DNA from: JAIVGV01 sp035295985
GTDB taxonomy: Bacteria > Acidobacteriota > Blastocatellia > Pyrinomonadales > Pyrinomonadaceae
Direction of reading: 5' to 3'
Assembly: GCA_035295985.1 (NCBI GenBank)
Contig: DATHBT010000053.1
Span: 1-24,934 of the forward strand
Length of the DNA: 24,934 bases
Program-made: the position numbers and the translations under genes
Notes under the pieces: generated by a model
The model's input: only the letters and a program-made list of their open reading frames with translations
What the model was told of the DNA's origin: nothing
Database searches by the model: none
Part shown: positions 13,921 to 21,422 of the stretch, piece by piece
Layout of the letters: every line of letters starts with the position of its first letter
Numbering within the stretch: the first letter of the stretch is position 1

Positions 13921-14781
13921 TTACTGGTTGTTCGCCGGCCGCCGGTTGGCGTCGCGGTTGCCGGGGTTCGAGTTGCGGTTGCCCGTGTTGGTGTTTCGGC
14001 TGTTGACCGTGCGCGGCCGATCCGTCGTCGCCGCCGCGTTGGCGTTGCCCTCGCGCGGGGGCGCGGCGTTCGCGTTGCGGGGCGGCGACGGCGTCTCGGT
14101 TCGGGCCGGCGTGGGCTGCGGCGTCGTGGCCGTCTCCGCGCCGCCCGTGCTGTTGGTGACGAGGTTCGTGTTGAGGTTCGAGTTGACGGTGGCGTCCTGG
14201 TTTACGTTGCCGCCCGCGTTCTGGTTGTTCGCGTTCTTGTTCTTGTTGTTCGCGTTGGCGGCACGCTTCGGCCGGTTCTCGTTGCGGTTCTCTTCGGCCG
14301 GCTTGTTCTCGTTCGCGGCCTTCGCCTTCTCCGCGTCGGACTTCTTGTCCTCCTCGCGGCTGACGCCGACGGACGACTCGCCCTCGCGCGCCTCGGCGCG
14401 GCTCAGGACGACCGCCACGGTCTGCCCCGCCTTGACGAACTCGCCCGGACGCGGCGTCTGATCGAGCACGGTGTCGGGCTGCACCTCCGCGCTGAAGCGG
14501 CGCGCGCGCGTGCGGACGCCCAGCCCCGCGTCGGCCAGCGCGCTCTCGGCCTCGTGCAGGTTCTTGCCGACGATCTCCGGGACTTTCACTTCCGGGCTTC
14601 GCAGCGCGAGGTAGATCGTTCCGACGAGCGCGCCGAAGAAGGCGACGGCGATGACGGCGAGCGTCGCCAGTTTCGCGACGATGGAAGTTAGAGCGCGCTG
14701 TGCCAAGTTTTTTCGGTGTCCCCGCCGCGCCCGGAATGGCGCGGTTTTCAAAGGCGGGAGTCTAGCACCGGCCTCGCGCAC
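13921..14781 (-). CDS. Single-PASTA membrane protein with Asn-rich tail
   Basis: 286 aa if read from the GTG at 14781. A TTG at 14706 (LAQRALTS) is a plausible alternative start; neither has a clear Shine-Dalgarno. One transmembrane helix (about 38-60) is followed by one PASTA domain (about 64-128: VKVPEIVGKNLHEAESALAD, then VLDQTPRPGEFVKAGQTVAV). The last 155 residues are low complexity: Glu/Lys/Asn-rich, then Asn/Thr/Pro-rich. The predicted topology puts the PASTA domain and tail outside the cytoplasm. PASTA domains bind muropeptides or peptidoglycan in Ser/Thr kinases and penicillin-binding proteins, but no kinase or transpeptidase domain is present here. It sits between rsmB and rpe, where Firmicutes carry the PASTA kinase PrkC. 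Confidence 0.88.
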   Translation of the reverse strand: MREAGARLPPLKTAPFRARRGHRKNLAQRALTSIVAKLATLAVIAVAFFGALVGTIYLALRSPEVKVPEIVGKNLHEAESALADAGLGVRTRARRFSAEVQPDTVLDQTPRPGEFVKAGQTVAVVLSRAEAREGESSVGVSREEDKKSDAEKAKAANENKPAEENRNENRPKRAANANNKNKNANNQNAGGNVNQDATVNSNLNTNLVTNSTGGAETATTPQPTPARTETPSPPRNANAAPPREGNANAAATTDRPRTVNSRNTNTGNRNSNPGNRDANRRPANNQ

Positions 14782-14881
14782 GGGGCAAGCCGGAGTTTCC
14801 GAGAGAAACGGGCAAAATGCCCTACGACGAACCGCTGGATCAACCCGACCCCACTTCGATGCCCCGCGCCACGCCCGCGGC

Positions 14882-16465
14882 TCAACTTTCTCGCTCCAGA
14901 ACCGCGACGTAAAAACCGTCCGTGTCGTCCCTGTGCGGCCACGTGCGCGCCGCGCCCGAAGTGGTCAACAGGCCCTCCGGCACGTCGGCGCGCGCCTGCC
15001 GGAAGTCTTTATGACTTTTCAGAAAGGCCGCCACGACCGACTCGTTCTCCTCCGGCTCGACCGAGCATGTCGAATAGACGAGCCGCCCGCCGCGCCGCAC
15101 CACGCGCGCCGCGTTCGCCAAAATGCGCGACTGCCGCGCGGCCAGCTCGGCGATGTCTGCGGGCGCGAGCCGCCAGCGTATCTCCGGGTTGTGCCTGAGC
15201 GTCCCCGTCCCCGTGCACGGCGCGTCAACGAGCGCGCGGTCGAAAGACTCTTCGGCGAACGGGAGCGCCGCGCCCTCGGCGTCCAGCGCGACGACCCGAA
15301 TGCTTCCGATGCCCTGCCGCACAGCCGACTCCGCGACCACGCGCAGCCGGTGATCGTAGAGGTCGCCCGCCACCACCTCGGCGCGGTCGCGCGTCAGCGC
15401 CGCCACCTGCGTCGCCTTGCTGCCGGGCGCGGCGCACACGTCGAGCACGCGCTCGCCCTCGCGCGCGCCGAGTACACGGCCGACGAGCTGCGACGCCTCG
15501 TCCTGCGTGTACACGACGCCTTCGTGCGCGAGCGCCCGAAGGACTTCCCCGCCCCGGCCGGCCGCCACGCGCCACGCGCCCTCGGCGACGCGCGACGGCT
15601 CGGCCTCGACGCCCGCCGCGCGCAGCCTCTCGATCACCTCCGCATGCCGCGCACGCAGCGGGTTGACGCGGAAGGCCGCGGGCGGCGTCCGGTTGTTTGC
15701 GCTGGCAAGCGCCCCCGCTTCGCCCGCGCCGAACGCCGCGGCCCAGCGTTCGACGAGCCACGCCGGGTGCGAGTGCGCGACTGAGATTCGCTCGATCTCG
15801 TTTCCAGCGCGCGCGGCCGGGTCGAAGTCAGGCTCGCGCGTCGCTCGGCGCAACACGGCGTTGACCAGCCCCGCGGCCGGGCGCAGGTTCGCCGAGTGGG
15901 TGAGGTTGACCGACTCGTTGACCGCGGCCGACGCGGGCACGCGCGACAGGAATCGCAACTGGTAGAGGCCGAGACGCAGCGAGCGCGCCACCGCCGCATC
16001 GAGCGACGCGACGCTGCTGCCCGCGTAGTGCTCGATCAGTTTGTCGAGCCACAGCAGCCGGCGCAGCACGCCGAGCGTCAGCTCGTAGCAGAGGGCGCGG
16101 TCGTCGGCGCGCAACTCCGCAGTCACATGCGCGAGCAGAACGGACGCGAACGCCGACTCCTCCTCGACGCGCCGCAACACCTCGAACGCAACGCGCCGCG
16201 CGGGCGACACCTGAGCGGCCTCGGCCCGCGCGCCCGCATCGCGCGGCTTCCCGCGCGGCTTGCCCGCCGCGGCCGTTTTGCCCCCCGGCTCCCGACCCGC
16301 CTCGCCCCGCGATGCGTGCGAAGCGCCGCGCGTCACGCCGCGCTTCGGCTCGCCCTTCCGCTTCGCCGCCGCGCCGTGCTCGTCGGGCGTCGCGGCGTCG
16401 CGCTCGCCGGATGTCGCCGCGCGCTCCCGCTCCCGGTCGGCCTTCTTACGAATGCGAACCTTCAT
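14882..16465 (-). CDS. rsmB: 16S rRNA (cytosine-967-C5) methyltransferase RsmB
   Basis: SAM-dependent methyltransferase for 16S rRNA C967. 527 aa, longer than the usual 430-450 because of an 85-residue Arg/Lys/Gly/Ala-rich N-terminal extension. The NusB-like RNA-binding domain starts at SPARRVAFEVLRRVEEESAF (87-106). The Rossmann methyltransferase domain follows: SAM motif LDVCAAPGSKATQ (341-353), DAPCTGTGTLRHNPEIRW with Cys417, and the catalytic YSTCS with Cys467. Its ATG overlaps the fmt stop by four bases (ATGA), so the two are translationally coupled. The basic tail could aid RNA binding, or the true start could be internal; the ATGA overlap favours the long form. Confidence 0.96.
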   Translation of the reverse strand: MKVRIRKKADRERERAATSGERDAATPDEHGAAAKRKGEPKRGVTRGASHASRGEAGREPGGKTAAAGKPRGKPRDAGARAEAAQVSPARRVAFEVLRRVEEESAFASVLLAHVTAELRADDRALCYELTLGVLRRLLWLDKLIEHYAGSSVASLDAAVARSLRLGLYQLRFLSRVPASAAVNESVNLTHSANLRPAAGLVNAVLRRATREPDFDPAARAGNEIERISVAHSHPAWLVERWAAAFGAGEAGALASANNRTPPAAFRVNPLRARHAEVIERLRAAGVEAEPSRVAEGAWRVAAGRGGEVLRALAHEGVVYTQDEASQLVGRVLGAREGERVLDVCAAPGSKATQVAALTRDRAEVVAGDLYDHRLRVVAESAVRQGIGSIRVVALDAEGAALPFAEESFDRALVDAPCTGTGTLRHNPEIRWRLAPADIAELAARQSRILANAARVVRRGGRLVYSTCSVEPEENESVVAAFLKSHKDFRQARADVPEGLLTTSGAARTWPHRDDTDGFYVAVLERES

Positions 16466-17394
16466 CCCAGCCGCTCGCCCCTGCGCGCCCGCGCGCCGTT
16501 CAGGAAATCGCGCGCGCTCATCCGCCGCTTCCCTTCAGGCTGGACTTCGACGAGCCGCAGCGCCGTGTCGCCGCCGCACGCGACCACCAGATCGTCGCCG
16601 CGCGCAGAGACGATCACGCCCGGCGCGTGTTCGCCCGCGCCGCCCGGGTCAACGGGCCGCGCGCGCCAGAGCACGAGCCGCTGGCCGAGCAGCGTCGTGT
16701 GCGCGTTCGGCCACGGCTGGAAGCCGCGGACTCTGCGCTCGATTTCGGCCGCGCCGAGCGACCAGTCGATCAGCCCGTCCTCGCGCTTGAGGAGCGGCGC
16801 GTGCGTCGCTTCCTCGTCGCGCTGCGGGCGCGGCTCGATCTCGTCGAGTCGCGCGAGCGTCTCGCCGAGTAACTCTGCGCCAGTCTCCGCGAGGCGCGCG
16901 AGCAGTTCGGGCGCTGTCTCGTCGTCGCCGATCCCGGCCGCGCGTTGCAGGAGGATCGCGCCGGTGTCCAGCCCCTCGTCGATCAGCATCGTCGTCACGC
17001 CCGACACGCGCTCGCCCCGCACGATGGCCCAATTCACGGGGGCCGCGCCGCGGTATTTCGGCAGCAGCGAGAAGTGGACGTTCAAGCAGCCGCGCCGCGG
17101 CGCGTTCAGGAAGGCGGAAGGCAGGATGCGGCCGTAGGCGACGACGACGGCCGCGTCGGCCGCGTGCGACTCGAAGAGCGAGCGCGCCTCGTCGCTTTTG
17201 ATCTTTTCGGGCTGGTGGACTGTGAGGCCGCGCGCTAGCGCAAACAGCTTGACGGGCGGCGCGGCGAGACGGTTGCCCCGGCCCGCCGGCCGGTCGGGCT
17301 GCGTCCAGACGGCGGCGACCTCGTGGCCGTCCGCGAGGCAGCGCCTGAGCGTCGGCACGGCCGTCTCCGGCGTGCCCATGAAGACGAGACGCAT
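16462..17394 (-). CDS. fmt: Methionyl-tRNA formyltransferase
   Basis: Formylates initiator Met-tRNA using 10-formyltetrahydrofolate. 310 aa, normal length. The N-terminal formyltransferase domain starts MRLVFMGTPETAVPTLR. Catalytic residues Asn105 and His107 lie in LNVHFSLLPKYRGAAPVNWA, and Asp143 in IDEGLDTGAILLQ. The C-terminal OB-like tRNA-binding domain (about 205-305) includes GFQPWPNAHT. It is the partner activity of def, which here lies 2.8 kb upstream instead of adjacent. It overlaps rsmB. There is no clear Shine-Dalgarno; the G-rich repeat H lies 11 bp upstream. Confidence 0.97.
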   Translation of the reverse strand: MRLVFMGTPETAVPTLRRCLADGHEVAAVWTQPDRPAGRGNRLAAPPVKLFALARGLTVHQPEKIKSDEARSLFESHAADAAVVVAYGRILPSAFLNAPRRGCLNVHFSLLPKYRGAAPVNWAIVRGERVSGVTTMLIDEGLDTGAILLQRAAGIGDDETAPELLARLAETGAELLGETLARLDEIEPRPQRDEEATHAPLLKREDGLIDWSLGAAEIERRVRGFQPWPNAHTTLLGQRLVLWRARPVDPGGAGEHAPGVIVSARGDDLVVACGGDTALRLVEVQPEGKRRMSARDFLNGARARRGERLG

Positions 17395-17405
17395 CTTTGA
17401 AACAG

Positions 17406-17461
17406 AGGGGATGGGGGTTTGGGGGGTTTCTGATCCCTAACCCCTGAAACCCCCATCCCCT
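17406..17461. repeat. G-rich inverted repeat H, secreted protein-fmt gap
   Basis: AGGGGATGGGGGTTT (17406-17420) and AAACCCCCATCCCCT (17447-17461) are perfectly complementary over 15 bp with a 26-nt loop. The inner part, GGGGGGTTTC with CCCTAACCCC, is also heptad-like. The G-runs on the plus strand could form a quadruplex. It occupies most of the 79-bp gap upstream of fmt. Confidence 0.8.
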
Positions 17462-17473
17462 ATCTCCTTAGCA

Positions 17474-18418
17474 TTAGTACGCGCAGCGATAGACGTAGAA
17501 CTCTTCCAGCCTGCGCCAGCGGCCGGCCGTTCTCTTATAGATTTTGTAGCGCACGCCTTCGAGGCTGCGGCCGAAGGTGAACAGCTCGCCCGTGCCGTCG
17601 CCGTCGAGGTCGAGTTGGTCGAGCAGGATTTCGGAGAGGAAGCCGCTGTCGCCCACCTCTTTGAAAAGCTCCGGGTCGGGGATGTCGGCCCTTTTCAGAG
17701 GATGGTGATTCGCCAGCGCCGCCGCCCAGTTCCCGCCCTTCGACTCGGCCAGCAGGAACAACAACTCGGCCGAAGCCGCGCCGCGGTTGACGCGGAACGT
17801 GCCGGCCAGCTCCGCCGTACCGTCGCCGTCCAAGTCGGTCGCCGTCAGATTGATCGTCCGCAGGCCGCGCAGTTGCGCGGGCGTCGCCCGCCGCCGCGCG
17901 AGCAGCGTGCGCGCCAACTTCTCTACGCCGGCCCGCTCCGCCGCGGTCGGCTCGCGCCGCGAGGGGGCGCGCTTGCCCAACAATTCGGAGTCCGTGGCGA
18001 GCGCCATCACGTTGCCGCCGAGGCGCGCAGGTGTCTGCGCGTCAACGAGAGCGCCGGTGCGGTAGCACTCGCGGTCGGCCGTCGCCTGTTTGACCGTCAA
18101 CGTGCCCGCGTCGCCGCCGCCGAAGATGACGCGGAGCTTGCGGCCCGGTCGGTATCGGTCGGCGGCCAGACGCTTGAGCGAGTCCTCGTCGCCGCCCGCA
18201 CCAGTGAGCCGCCCGCCCGCGCCGACTTCGACGACGGGATCAATCATCCACTCGCCGCCGGAGCTTTCGACGGCGAAGACGACGGCCGGCGACTTGGCCG
18301 AGCCGCCGCCCTGCGCGCGTCCGTCCGAAGCGGGCGGCGAAGGCAGGGCGAGGAAAAGTGCGAGCAGGGACAGCACAGCGCGCGCCGGGCGCGGTGCGAG
18401 GTAGTTGTTTTTAGTCAT
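17474..18418 (-). CDS. Unrecognised secreted protein with two DxDxDG motifs
   Basis: 314 aa. A signal peptide is visible (ARAVLSLLALFLALPSPPAS, cleavage near residue 30). The mature part has two DLDGDG motifs (195-200 and 270-275), each followed by T-x-E-L. This pattern resembles calcium-binding loops of VCBS/FG-GAP-type repeats and of other acidobacterial-style secreted proteins. Each motif is preceded by a hydrophobic beta-strand-like stretch (TINLTATDL, ILLDQLDL). Cysteines occur only near 118 and 311, possibly one disulfide. No catalytic motif is recognised. It starts only 3 bp after the pruA stop, so the two are likely co-transcribed, though no functional link is obvious. Confidence 0.72.
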   Translation of the reverse strand: MTKNNYLAPRPARAVLSLLALFLALPSPPASDGRAQGGGSAKSPAVVFAVESSGGEWMIDPVVEVGAGGRLTGAGGDEDSLKRLAADRYRPGRKLRVIFGGGDAGTLTVKQATADRECYRTGALVDAQTPARLGGNVMALATDSELLGKRAPSRREPTAAERAGVEKLARTLLARRRATPAQLRGLRTINLTATDLDGDGTAELAGTFRVNRGAASAELLFLLAESKGGNWAAALANHHPLKRADIPDPELFKEVGDSGFLSEILLDQLDLDGDGTGELFTFGRSLEGVRYKIYKRTAGRWRRLEEFYVYRCAY

Positions 18419-18421
18419 CCA

Positions 18422-20026
18422 CTAGATCGCGCCGCGCTTCTCCTTCTGCGAGTAGCCGGGGCGGATTTTTTCGGACGAGACTTTGGCCTGCATGAAGAGG
18501 CCGAGGTAGTCGCGGCCGCCGGCCTTCGAGTCCGTGCCTGACATGTTGAAGCCGCCGAAGGGGTGGACGCCGACGAGCGCGCCCGTGCACTTGCGGTTGA
18601 GGTACAAATTGCCGACGTGGAACTCGCGGCGCGCGCGCTCCAACTTTTCGGGGTCGTTGGTATAGACCGCGCCGGTCAGGCCGTACTCGGTGCCGTTGGC
18701 GATTTCGAGCGCGTGGTTGAAGTCGTCGGCGCGGACGCAGGCGAGGACGGGGCCGAAGATTTCCTCCTGCTCGACGCGGTCGCCGGGCTTCACGTCGGCG
18801 ATGACGGTCGGCTCGACGAAAAAGCCCTGCTCGCCGTCACTGCCTCCGCCCGCGACGACGCGTCCGCCGTCCCCCTGCGCCCACTCGATGTAGCGGTTGA
18901 TGTTCTTGAACGCCTTCTCGTTGATGACGGCCGACATCGTCGTAGCCTGATCCGTCGGATCGCCGACGACGATTTTCGCCGTGCGCTCGGCGATGCGCTG
19001 GATCATCGAGTCGTACACGTCCGCGTGGATGATCGCGCGCGAGCAGGCCGAGCACTTCTGGCCCTGGAAGCCGAAGGCCGAGGCGACGACGCCGGTCGCT
19101 GCTTCGTCGAGGTCTGTGTCCGCATCGACGATGATCGCGTCCTTCCCGCCCATCTCGGCGACGACGCGCTTGATCCAGACTTGGCCGGGCTGGTGTTTCG
19201 CGGCGCGCTCGACGACGCGCAGCCCGATCTCCTTCGATCCCGTAAAGGCCACGAAGCGCGTGCGCGGGTGATCGACCATCGTGTCGCCGACCTCGCCGCC
19301 CGATCCGGGACAGAAGTTGACGACGCCCGGCGGCATCCCGGCCTCTTCAAGCAGCTCGAAGAATTTGTAGGCGATGGTCGGGGCGTCGGACGAGGGTTTC
19401 AAAACGACCGTGTTTCCTGTAACAACTGAGGCGACGGTCATGCCGGCCATGATGGCGAGCGGAAAGTTCCAGGGCGGGATGACGACGCCGACGCCCAGGG
19501 GTATGTACCAGAGCGCGTTGTCTTCGCCCTCGATGCGGGTGAGCGGCTGCGGCTCCGCGTAGCGCAGCATCTCGCGCGCGTAGAACTCGCAGAAGTCGAT
19601 GGCCTCGGCCGTGTCGCCGTCGGCTTCGGGCCACGACTTCGCGACCTCGTGGATCATCCACGCGGAGAACTCGTGCTTGCGCTCGCGCAACAGCCCCGCG
19701 ACGCGGAACAGCAGCTCGGCGCGCTCCTGCGGCGGCGTGCGGCTCCACGTCTTGAAGGCGTCGTCGGCGCGCTCGACGGCCAGTCGCGTCAGCTCCTGGT
19801 TGGCCTTCTGGAAGCGGCCGACCACCTCCGTCTTGCGCGCGGGGTTGACGCTCTCGAAGGTGCGGCCCGTCTGGATGCGCTCGCCGCCGATGACGAGCGG
19901 GTAGTCGCGGCCGAGTTTGCCGCGCACGCTCTCGAGCGCGGCGCGCATCTGCCGCGCGTTCTCCTCGTTCGTGAAATCGGTCAGGGCCTCGTTGCGGAAT
20001 TCCGTGCTGGCGGCTGCTTTGCTCAT
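18422..20026 (-). CDS. pruA: L-glutamate gamma-semialdehyde (1-pyrroline-5-carboxylate) dehydrogenase
   Basis: Oxidises glutamate semialdehyde, from proline or arginine breakdown, to glutamate with NAD+. 534 aa from the ATG at 20026, chosen for its GAGGAG Shine-Dalgarno 5 nt upstream; a longer reading from 20080 lacks support. ALDH-fold motifs: IPPWNFPLAIMAGM (183-196), NTVVLKPSSDAP, FTGSKEIGLR, EMGGKD with Glu291, and FGFQGQKCSACSR with catalytic Cys325, 34 residues later as is usual. The C-terminal GGFNMSGTDSKAGGRDYL fits the RocA/PruA subfamily. No proline dehydrogenase domain is fused to it. It lies between def and fmt, separated from def by a terminator-like hairpin, so it probably has its own promoter. 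A 7-bp hairpin (CCCTGCC 20064-20070, GGCAGGG 20081-20087) sits in its leader. Confidence 0.96.
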   Translation of the reverse strand: MSKAAASTEFRNEALTDFTNEENARQMRAALESVRGKLGRDYPLVIGGERIQTGRTFESVNPARKTEVVGRFQKANQELTRLAVERADDAFKTWSRTPPQERAELLFRVAGLLRERKHEFSAWMIHEVAKSWPEADGDTAEAIDFCEFYAREMLRYAEPQPLTRIEGEDNALWYIPLGVGVVIPPWNFPLAIMAGMTVASVVTGNTVVLKPSSDAPTIAYKFFELLEEAGMPPGVVNFCPGSGGEVGDTMVDHPRTRFVAFTGSKEIGLRVVERAAKHQPGQVWIKRVVAEMGGKDAIIVDADTDLDEAATGVVASAFGFQGQKCSACSRAIIHADVYDSMIQRIAERTAKIVVGDPTDQATTMSAVINEKAFKNINRYIEWAQGDGGRVVAGGGSDGEQGFFVEPTVIADVKPGDRVEQEEIFGPVLACVRADDFNHALEIANGTEYGLTGAVYTNDPEKLERARREFHVGNLYLNRKCTGALVGVHPFGGFNMSGTDSKAGGRDYLGLFMQAKVSSEKIRPGYSQKEKRGAI

Positions 20027-20145
20027 GGCTGCTCCTCGGTATGACTCGGATGGAATTTTGCGCCCCTGCCCAAATAGCACGGCAGGGAGCGTTTCGGACT
20101 ATTTTTCCGGTTGCTGTGGCCGCGATGTTAGCACAGGCCGACGCG

Positions 20146-20180
20146 AAAAGCGGCCGGCCCGCGTGGCACGGGTGGCCGCT
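20146..20180 (-). terminator. Intrinsic terminator after def
   Basis: On the minus strand AGCGGCC pairs with GGCCGCT and CCCG with CGGG inside, around a short loop. The stem is followed directly by TTTTCGCG. It lies about 27 bp after the def stop codon and separates def from pruA. Confidence 0.6.
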
Positions 20181-20206
20181 CTCATCCGTTCACTTTTCGT
20201 CTCCGC

Positions 20207-20722
20207 TTAAACCCAGCGCTTCTGCCTGGCGAGCTTCTTCATACGGCGCTTGACCCACTCGCGCTTGAGGATGGTCGTGTGGTTGATGAAGACGATGCCG
20301 TCGCAGTGATCCGTCTCGTGCAGCACGCAGCGCGCGGTCAGCTCCATCCCGTCCAGCTCGAAGGACTCGCCCTCCACGTTCTGCGCGCGAACGACCGCCC
20401 GCAGGCCGCGCTTCACGGGGAAGAAGACGCCGGGGAACGAAAGACACCCCTCGTCGCCGGTCTGCGCGCCTTCGACGGTTAAAACTTCAGGGTTGACGAG
20501 AGCGACGCGCTGCGCCGGGTCATTGCCGCCCGAACAGTCCATCACGAAGAGGCGGCGCGAGACGCCGACCTGAGGCGCGGCCAGGCCGACGCCGCGGGCC
20601 GCGTACATCGTCTCGAACATGTCTTCGACGAGCCGCTTCAAATCCTCGCCGAACTCCGTGACCGGCTCGCCCGGCGTCTCAAGCACGGCGTTCGGGTAAG
20701 TTACGATGTCGAGTAGGGCCAT
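20207..20722 (-). CDS. def: Peptide deformylase
   Basis: Metalloenzyme that removes the formyl group from nascent proteins. 171 aa from the ATG at 20722 (MALLDIVTYPNAVLETP); a longer reading to 20827 precedes the normal N-terminus and is rejected. The three family motifs are present: GVGLAAPQVG (44-53), EGCLSFPG with metal ligand Cys93, and HETDHCDG with His135, Glu136 and His139. The C-terminus is basic (KRRMKKLARQKRW). It is the counterpart of fmt but is separated from it by pruA and a secreted-protein gene. It has a 227-bp upstream gap with repeat I and no clear Shine-Dalgarno. Confidence 0.97.
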   Translation of the reverse strand: MALLDIVTYPNAVLETPGEPVTEFGEDLKRLVEDMFETMYAARGVGLAAPQVGVSRRLFVMDCSGGNDPAQRVALVNPEVLTVEGAQTGDEGCLSFPGVFFPVKRGLRAVVRAQNVEGESFELDGMELTARCVLHETDHCDGIVFINHTTILKREWVKRRMKKLARQKRWV

Positions 20723-20833
20723 AATTCGGTAAAAAACCTTAGACGCACTACCCGGCGCGATTACTGCCGGCGCACCGGGCGAAAATGATTCTACGACAAC
20801 GCCGCCGCGCGCCGCCAGAACGCGCATTCAGAT

Positions 20834-20944
20834 AAAGTTCAAGGTTCAGGGTTTGAGGTTTAAGGTTTGAGGCTTCAACGTCGAACGCCGAAGCCCAAGT
20901 TCTACACCGCGAGCCTTAAACCTGCGATCTTAAACCTTAAGCCC
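20834..20944. repeat. Heptad inverted repeat I (AGGTTTR type), upstream of def
   Basis: The left arm 20834-20875 has AGGTTCA, GGGTTTG, AGGTTTA and AGGTTTG units. The right arm 20911-20944 has complementary units (CTTAAACC, CTTAAACC). The centre holds GGCTTC (20871-20876) and GAAGCC (20890-20895), a small inner hairpin. The right arm ends 6 bp before the stop of the 75-aa gene. Confidence 0.8.
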
Positions 20945-20949
20945 TCTCT

Positions 20950-21177
20950 TCACTCCTCACGCTCGCCGGGCGGCGTGAATGGGGCGAGCGTGTCGCCCGC
21001 GCGCAGAGGCGTGTGGCCGGGCGGCAGCGAGTCCTGTTCGACGAGCGCGCCGAGCAGGAACTTGTAGGTCTCGAAAATCTCGCGGTAGTCGGGGCTGCCG
21101 CCGGGGTGGACGGAGTAGTAGGCCTGCGTCAGACTCGCCGCCACGATCTCCAGGTGCTCCTTGCGCTCGTCGGCCAT
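20950..21177 (-). CDS. Small acidic protein of unknown function
   Basis: 75 aa, soluble, no signal peptide. The core HLEIVAASLTQAYYSVHP and DYREIFETYKFLLGALVEQD looks like two amphipathic helices joined by a Gly/Pro turn; the C-terminus is Pro-rich (PPGHTPLRAGDTLAPFTPPG). The ATG has a Shine-Dalgarno (GGGGGAAG, 4 nt upstream), and coding looks real. I do not recognise the family. It is divergent from the DUF1206 gene and upstream of def. Confidence 0.65.
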   Translation of the reverse strand: MADERKEHLEIVAASLTQAYYSVHPGGSPDYREIFETYKFLLGALVEQDSLPPGHTPLRAGDTLAPFTPPGEREE

Positions 21178-21338
21178 GAAACTTCCCCCAAGTCTTCTTG
21201 AAAACTGCGTGAACGTGTGCGGCTATCGTCGCGGAGTTTTCTCGCGATTGCAAGCGCGACGCGAGCGCGGCTAGGATGCAAGCTGGCTCGGAAGTAGCCG
21301 CGGACGGGCGCGGGCAGGACGCGGCTCAGAAGGGATTT

Positions 21339-21344
21339 TATAAT
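21339..21344 (+). promoter_or_regulatory. Candidate -10 box (TATAAT) for the DUF1206 gene
   Basis: A perfect TATAAT within GGATTTTATAATCC, an AT island in otherwise GC-rich DNA, about 80 bp upstream of the DUF1206 start. No good -35 lies 17 bp upstream (AGGACG), so it would need an activator or another sigma factor. The rest of the 245-bp divergent gap shows no other clear signal. Confidence 0.35.
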
Positions 21345-21422
21345 CCGCGCCGATCAGCGTTCGTCTGTGGACGCTTATTCTGTTCCGTGCGTCGGCATAG
21401 AAGGCCGAGGAGTCTCAACGCG

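Noticed and set aside
18422..20080. Longer pruA reading starting at 20080
   Set aside because: The ATG at 20026 has a well-placed GAGGAG; the 18 extra codons have no such site and do not resemble the family N-terminus.
20723..20827. N-terminal extension of def up to 20827
   Set aside because: Deformylases begin close to the conserved IVTYPNAVLETP segment, and the extension has no ribosome-binding site.
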